11,801 nt of DNA from assembly GCA_964633845.1 (NCBI GenBank), contig CAZWLA010000044.1, positions 1 to 11,801 of the forward strand. The letters are read 5' to 3'. Both the position numbers and the translations under genes were made by a program. Every line of letters starts with the position of its first letter. Positions within the stretch are counted from its first letter, which is position 1. The notes under the pieces were generated by a model. The model saw only the letters and a program-made list of their open reading frames with translations. It did not search any database and was not told the origin of the DNA. The DNA comes from JADHTT01 sp964633845. GTDB taxonomy: Bacteria > Campylobacterota > Campylobacteria > Campylobacterales > Arcobacteraceae. Positions 7,858 to 11,801 of the stretch are shown here, piece by piece.

Positions 7858-8147
7858 AACTCTATACTACTATAAATAGTTTTATTTTACAAGTATCATC
7901 TATTTGTAACTATTAGAACTAGTATCTTGTTATACCACCAATTGTTATTGTTAGTACACCTATAATTAAGCCAAAGGTTGGAGATAAATTAAAAGTGGAA
8001 CTAATTGAAATAATTTATGGGTATAGATTTAGGAGTAAATAATTTGTATTTAGTTTGTGTATTATTTTTTACTACTATAGTAAATTTGGGGGGGCAGGAA
8101 GAACAGTACAATTCAGGCTTAAATTTAGCAACAGTAGTTGCAAGTAT
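7858..8147. other. About 290-base stretch without a confident gene
   Basis: This is AT-rich DNA between the small 50-residue ORF and the subunit-3-like gene. It must contain the promoter of the dehydrogenase pair and probably the end of the alaS transcript, but no strong promoter or terminator is visible. It contains a G7 tract at 8088-8094, a short hairpin (GCAAC-AGTA-GTTGC, 8128-8141), and a minus-strand open stretch without an ATG (7919-8014) ending in a hydrophobic Gly/Thr-rich peptide that may be a gene remnant. Confidence 0.5.
8128..8141. terminator. Weak hairpin behind the alaS-CopD-like operon
   Basis: GCAAC and GTTGC pair with a 4-base loop just downstream of the 50-residue ORF on the minus strand, followed by TAAATTT. 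The stem is only 5 bp and the T-run is interrupted, so termination here is only a possibility. Confidence 0.25.
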
Positions 8148-8300
8148 TTATATATACTTATCCTCAATTATCCCACTGAAATAATATGTAGCTCCTCCAA
8201 GTACTAACCCAACAGCTATCTCTATTGGTTGAGAATAGTTAGCTTTATCCATAAAAAACATGAATACCGCAAAGGATAATACAAATCTAATTAAATACAT
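8148..8300 (-). CDS. Small 50-residue putative membrane protein, in frame with the upstream CopD-like gene
   Basis: An ORF with two hydrophobic segments: residues 3-17 (LIRFVLSFAVFMFFM) and about 28-44 (EIAVGLVLGGATYYFSG), joined by a short polar loop (DKANYSQP) and ending IIEDKYI. It starts 9 bases after the TAA of the CopD-like gene and in the same reading frame (TAA ATA TTT GTA ATG). No good ribosome site precedes the ATG; a GAGGT lies about 15 bases upstream. Translation would therefore depend on reinitiation after the CopD-like stop or on readthrough. The peptide looks like a real membrane protein, with Gly-rich helices and a balanced composition, unlike the surrounding non-coding DNA. 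No family is recognised. It could also be the detached C-terminal part of a once longer protein. Confidence 0.5.
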   Translation of the reverse strand: MYLIRFVLSFAVFMFFMDKANYSQPIEIAVGLVLGGATYYFSGIIEDKYI

Positions 8301-8309
8301 TACAAATAT

Positions 8310-8780
8310 TTACAGACCTCTTAAAACTATTCCTAAATACACTGCGATAATTCCAAGTGTGATATTAATAGGGATTAAGTATCCAGATATTGGAAGAAGT
8401 TGCTTTTTACATTCAAGCAGGTTTCCTTCATTAAATAATACTTGTGCTTTATTTCTTTTTTTTACTATAGAGATAAACACCAATGCCATCACAACATAAA
8501 TTAACTCTTTTGAATGCGATACAGCTGAGAGTTCCCCAGTATTAAGTCCAAATCCTATACTCATAGCTACTGCTGTAAGTATAATTACAATTAAAGCTAT
8601 AGAAACTATTTTAAAAAACCTTCGTAACATCTCTAGTGTTACTTCTAATTTTATTTTTGGTTGATCAATAATATGAGTAGCATAATGTACAGCAAATCTA
8701 ATTGCTATCATTCCACCAACCCATACTACTGCTGATAGTACGTGTAAAAACACTATTAAGTGCATATTTGAAGCTAACAT
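8310..8780 (-). CDS. Four-helix CopD/HemJ-like integral membrane protein
   Basis: A 156-residue protein with four predicted membrane helices at about 7-28, 56-78, 90-106 and 131-153. The first helix (HLIVFLHVLSAVVWVGGM) has the HxxxxxH-VxWxGGM look of CopD/DUF2269/HemJ-type proteins, with His7, His13 and Trp20; His32, His36 and His89 are further possible metal or haem ligands. This superfamily includes copper-uptake CopD domains and the HemJ protoporphyrinogen oxidase, and the sequence alone does not decide between them. The ATG at 8780 is supported by AAGGA 7 bases upstream, which overlaps the alaS stop codon (TAAGGATTTAATATG), so translation is coupled to alaS. The link with alaS looks like co-transcription rather than shared function. 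Confidence 0.75.
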   Translation of the reverse strand: MLASNMHLIVFLHVLSAVVWVGGMIAIRFAVHYATHIIDQPKIKLEVTLEMLRRFFKIVSIALIVIILTAVAMSIGFGLNTGELSAVSHSKELIYVVMALVFISIVKKRNKAQVLFNEGNLLECKKQLLPISGYLIPINITLGIIAVYLGIVLRGL

Positions 8781-8789
8781 ATTAAATCC

Positions 8790-11336
8790 TTATAAATTAT
8801 CTTTAGCAAATTGAAGTGCTGCTATTTTTGCATCTTCTATTTTAGATACATCTTTACCACCTGCTTGTGCGAAGTCTGGTCTTCCACCACCACCACCTTT
8901 TACAATAGGAGCAATATTTTTAATCCAATCTCCAGCTTTGATATTAGCATCTTTTATACCAGATACCATCATCACTTTGTCACCTTTAGCTTGAAGTAAG
9001 AAAATAGCTACATTATCATTTGCATTTTTCATATCATCTACAAGCTTTTTAAGATCACCATTTTGCACTACATCAACTATAACTTTAACACCATTTATTT
9101 CACATTCATTTAAAGGAGTTGCTACAGAACTTTGTGCAGCTTCAAGTTCTACTTTTAGTTGCTTGATTTGATCTTTTAATTTTGATACACCAAGTACTAC
9201 ATCTTGATTTTTTACAGCTGCTTGAGCATCATTTAATTTACTCATAAATGATTTAGCGTAAACAATAGCTGCTTTTCCACATACTGCTTCAATTCTTCGC
9301 ACACCTGCTGAAACTCCACTTTCTTTTGTGATATAAAAGCTTCCAATTTGTGCAGTATTTTTTACATGTGTACCGCCACAAAACTCTACACTAGCATCTT
9401 TGAAGTCAACAACTCTTACTGTATCTCCATACTTTTCACCAAACATAGCTATAGCACCTCTAGTTTTTGCTTCTTCTATATTTAACTCTTCTATATTTGA
9501 TTTAATAGCATTTTCAATCATTGTATTTACCAGTGATTCCACTTTGTCTAACTGATCTTGTGTCATTGATTTAGCATATGTAAAATCAAATCTTAGTCTA
9601 GATGCATCATTTAAAGATCCAGCTTGAGAAACAGTATCTCCAAGTACTTCTCTTAAAGCACTTTGTAAAAGATGTGTCGCACTATGATGTTTTTCAATCT
9701 CTGATCTTTGTTGCACAACAGCATCTACGCTATCACCTACATTTAGCTCACCATTTTCCATAGTTACTTTTGAAAAGTTTAAATCAAAATACTTAGATGT
9801 TTCAATTACAATTGCAGTAGAATTATCATTTGATATTATACCACTATCTCCAGTTTGCCCACCAGATGTAGCATAAAATGGTGTCTTATCAAGCATAACC
9901 CAACCAGACGTTTCTAAACTATTTACTTGTTTAAAATCATCATCTAAAAGTGCAACAATTTTACTATTAAATGATGTGTTTTCATATCCTACAAATTTAT
10001 TTTTCCCAATAGTTTCCAAAATAGCTTTAAAGTCACCATCTTTAGCAGCATCTCCACTACCTTTCCAGGCTGCTTTTGCTTTTGTCTTTTGCTCATCCAT
10101 ACAAGCATCAAATTTAGCATTATCAACTTCTAGATTTTTCTCTCTTAGCATATCTTCTGTAAGGTCTAAAGGGAATCCAAATGTATCATAAAGTTTAAAT
10201 GCAATCTCTCCAGAAAATTTATCTTTTGTATTTTCAAGCTCTTGCTCAAATAGTGCCATACCTTTTTCTATAGTTTTAAAGAATCTTTCCTCTTCTAAAG
10301 TTAATTGCTCTTTAATATAGTCTTTTTTCTCATTTAAGAAGCCATAATGATCACCCATAATCTCACATAAAGTATCTACTACTTGAGCCATATATGGCTT
10401 TCTAAATCCTAATAAATATCCATGTCTTACAGCTCGTCTAAGGATTCTTCTCATTACATATCCACGACCAACTTTATCAAATAGTATCCCATCACAAAGC
10501 ATAAATGATACTGCTCTAATATGATCAGATATTACCCTATAGCTTCCTATAGTATCTTTTGTTGAATCTTGTGACATTGATTCAAGTTTTTGTATCAATG
10601 GCTTAAACTGCGAAGAGTCAAAGTTATTTAAAACACCCTCTTTAATAGCAGTAACTCTTTCAAGTCCCATACCAGTATCAATAGATGGCTTAGGAAGTGG
10701 TAGCATTGTTCCATCTTCTTGTCTATCATATTGCATAAATACAAGGTTCCAGATCTCTAAAAATCTATCTCCCTCTCCACCCATTTTGTCTTCAGGACCA
10801 TTAAAGTGTTCTTCACCTTGATCATAAAATATCTCACTACAAGGTCCACATGCACCCGTATCTCCCATAGACCAAAAGTTATCAGCATCACCAAATCTCA
10901 TAATTCTATCTTCATCTACAATCTGCTTCCACATATCATATGCTTCATCATCGCTATCATGTACAGTTACCCATAATTTTTCTACTGGTAATTCTAAGTT
11001 TTTTGTCACAAATTCCCAAGCATGATTAATAGCATCTTGCTTAAAATAATCACCAAATGAAAAGTTTCCAAGCATCTCAAAAAGTGTATGGTGTCTAGCT
11101 GTATAACCTACATTTTCAAGGTCATTATGCTTACCACCAGCTCTTAAACACAACTGGCAAGATGTTGCTGTTGGATTAGCAGGCGTTGGAATAACACCTG
11201 TAAATATATCTTTAAACTGCACCATACCAGCATTTACAAACATCAAAGTTGGATCATCAGGCACTAGAGGCATTGAACTTACTACATCGTGACCTTTTGC
11301 TTTAAAATATTCTAAAAATTCTTTTCTTATATCCAT
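8790..11336 (-). CDS. alaS: Alanyl-tRNA synthetase
   Basis: An 848-residue class II aminoacyl-tRNA synthetase that charges tRNA-Ala in the cytoplasm; the length is typical of the bacterial enzyme. The catalytic domain spans about 1-240, including FVNAGMVQFKDIF, GYTARHHTLFEMLGNFSFGDYF and the motif-3-like SIDTGMGLER (218-227). The editing domain carries HSATH (His551 and His555) and CGGTH (Cys653, His657), the zinc-binding residues that clear mischarged Ser/Gly. A coiled-coil linker (about 695-740) leads to the C-Ala/DHHA1 domain with VKGGGGGRPDFAQAGG (812-827). The ATG at 11336 is preceded by AGGAAAAG. The gene is intact and ordinary, and is the best taxonomic marker in the window. Confidence 0.98.
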   Translation of the reverse strand: MDIRKEFLEYFKAKGHDVVSSMPLVPDDPTLMFVNAGMVQFKDIFTGVIPTPANPTATSCQLCLRAGGKHNDLENVGYTARHHTLFEMLGNFSFGDYFKQDAINHAWEFVTKNLELPVEKLWVTVHDSDDEAYDMWKQIVDEDRIMRFGDADNFWSMGDTGACGPCSEIFYDQGEEHFNGPEDKMGGEGDRFLEIWNLVFMQYDRQEDGTMLPLPKPSIDTGMGLERVTAIKEGVLNNFDSSQFKPLIQKLESMSQDSTKDTIGSYRVISDHIRAVSFMLCDGILFDKVGRGYVMRRILRRAVRHGYLLGFRKPYMAQVVDTLCEIMGDHYGFLNEKKDYIKEQLTLEEERFFKTIEKGMALFEQELENTKDKFSGEIAFKLYDTFGFPLDLTEDMLREKNLEVDNAKFDACMDEQKTKAKAAWKGSGDAAKDGDFKAILETIGKNKFVGYENTSFNSKIVALLDDDFKQVNSLETSGWVMLDKTPFYATSGGQTGDSGIISNDNSTAIVIETSKYFDLNFSKVTMENGELNVGDSVDAVVQQRSEIEKHHSATHLLQSALREVLGDTVSQAGSLNDASRLRFDFTYAKSMTQDQLDKVESLVNTMIENAIKSNIEELNIEEAKTRGAIAMFGEKYGDTVRVVDFKDASVEFCGGTHVKNTAQIGSFYITKESGVSAGVRRIEAVCGKAAIVYAKSFMSKLNDAQAAVKNQDVVLGVSKLKDQIKQLKVELEAAQSSVATPLNECEINGVKVIVDVVQNGDLKKLVDDMKNANDNVAIFLLQAKGDKVMMVSGIKDANIKAGDWIKNIAPIVKGGGGGRPDFAQAGGKDVSKIEDAKIAALQFAKDNL

Positions 11337-11366
11337 TTTCTTTTCCTACTGTCTTCGTATATTTTC

Positions 11367-11395
11367 GATATTTTATCTAAAATAATAAAAATATC
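11367..11395. repeat. AT-rich inverted repeat between the methyltransferase and alaS genes
   Basis: GATATTTT (11367-11374) and AAAATATC (11388-11395) are perfect 8-bp inverted copies with a 13-base loop, in the 63-base gap before alaS. It could be an operator or a weak terminator for the methyltransferase gene. It could also be chance in such AT-rich DNA. Confidence 0.3.
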
Positions 11396-11399
11396 TACT

Positions 11400-11801
11400 T
11401 TATTTCTTTTTTCCACGATTTAATCTTCGTATTGACAATTTTGTCCAAATTCTATTAGCTAATGCTATATCATTATCCGATAGTCCAAAATTTTCTTTTA
11501 ATATTATTTTATTTGTAATTTCTAATATTTCAGCAATATCTTTTTTATCTCTAATCATTTTATCAATAATTGGAAGTAAGTCAATATTGTTTTCATGATA
11601 AGGTAATAGTATATCTTCAACCTCACTTGGCATTAGCTCTAATACTCCACCACCATGACTTCTTCCACATATTTCTGAAAATGCTAAAGAGATTGAATTA
11701 TAATAACTAGCTGTTAGTACTTTTAAATTGACATTTGTTTTAGTAGTTATATAATGGCCTGATTTGTCAAGACAACTTTTCATAAAATTTATTTCCCTCA
11801 T
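11400..11801 (-). CDS. C-terminal part of an adenine-specific DNA methyltransferase (partial, runs off the window)
   Basis: 133 residues visible, open to the window edge. The Met at the very edge is probably internal, because the family is several hundred residues long. The diagnostic block is ASYYNSISLAFSEICGRSHG followed by GGVLELMPSEVEDILLPY. It closely resembles the end of the target-recognition region in class I N6-adenine methyltransferases of restriction-modification systems (pattern F..S..N.L...E..GR.YGGGVLEL.PSE...LP.P). The tail IWTKLSIRRLNRGKKK is also typical. Such enzymes methylate adenine in a specific site to protect DNA from the partner nuclease. The SAM-binding and NPPY motifs must lie beyond 11801, so activity and system type cannot be judged here. 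A partner nuclease is not between this gene and alaS. Confidence 0.75.
   Translation of the reverse strand: MREINFMKSCLDKSGHYITTKTNVNLKVLTASYYNSISLAFSEICGRSHGGGVLELMPSEVEDILLPYHENNIDLLPIIDKMIRDKKDIAEILEITNKIILKENFGLSDNDIALANRIWTKLSIRRLNRGKKK

Noticed and set aside
7858..7910. Promoter for the dehydrogenase pair (TATAGT near 7880)
   Set aside because: The -10-like match has no acceptable -35 at normal spacing, so it is not called as a feature.
8017..8184. A plus-strand 55-codon ORF starting MGIDLGVNNL, reminiscent of the RuvC-I motif of TnpB transposon proteins, with a plus-strand peptide before it in another frame (VELIEIIY) that also looks TnpB-like
   Set aside because: Only about ten residues resemble TnpB. 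What follows is hydrophobic and unlike the family, there is no ribosome site, no zinc-finger or later RuvC motifs, and it overlaps the minus-strand 50-residue ORF. Probably coincidence; a translated search of 7860-8190 would settle it.
8260..8499. Plus-strand 79-codon ORF opposite the CopD-like gene
   Set aside because: It is the antisense shadow of the membrane protein gene and has no start context or recognisable domain.
8811..10191. Plus-strand ORFs opposite alaS
   Set aside because: Antisense shadows of a conserved housekeeping gene; compositions such as Thr/Tyr/Phe-rich strings are typical of this artefact.

Overview
The window is AT-rich and gene-dense, and every recognisable gene lies on the minus strand. 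Codon use, the alanyl-tRNA synthetase sequence and the mix of genes suggest a Campylobacterota bacterium, probably Arcobacter-like. This is inference from protein style, not a database match.

Reading in the direction of transcription (high to low coordinates), the window holds four blocks. (1) 11400-11801 is the C-terminal end of an adenine-specific DNA methyltransferase whose catalytic part lies outside the window. (2) 8148-11336 is an operon-like run: alaS, a four-helix CopD/HemJ-like membrane protein, and a 50-residue membrane ORF that follows the CopD-like stop codon in the same reading frame. (3) After about 290 bases without a confident gene (7858-8147, with a G7 tract and possible gene remnants) come a Tat-signal gluconate-2-dehydrogenase-subunit-3-like protein (7393-7857) and a GMC flavoprotein (5798-7396). 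Their genes overlap by ATGA and probably encode a two-subunit periplasmic dehydrogenase. (4) 67-5725 is a tightly packed metal-efflux operon: a YtkA/FixH-like secreted protein with a Met-rich segment and a Cys/Gly tail, a TolC-type outer-membrane channel, a periplasmic adaptor and a CusA-type RND pump.

The RND pump keeps the three methionines that define the Cu(I)/Ag(I) site of E. coli CusA, so block 4 is best read as a Cus-like copper/silver exporter. No CusF is present. The first gene of the operon, with its candidate thioether and thiolate ligands, sits where a periplasmic metal chaperone would be expected. A 9-bp direct repeat with 11-bp periodicity lies just upstream of a TATAAT box in front of this operon and looks like a response-regulator operator.

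The points most worth following up are the chaperone-like first gene, the operator repeat, the GMC protein that lacks the usual active-site His and Asn while keeping a Cys triad, and the small in-frame ORF behind the CopD-like gene. No tRNA, rRNA, CRISPR array or intact insertion sequence was seen.
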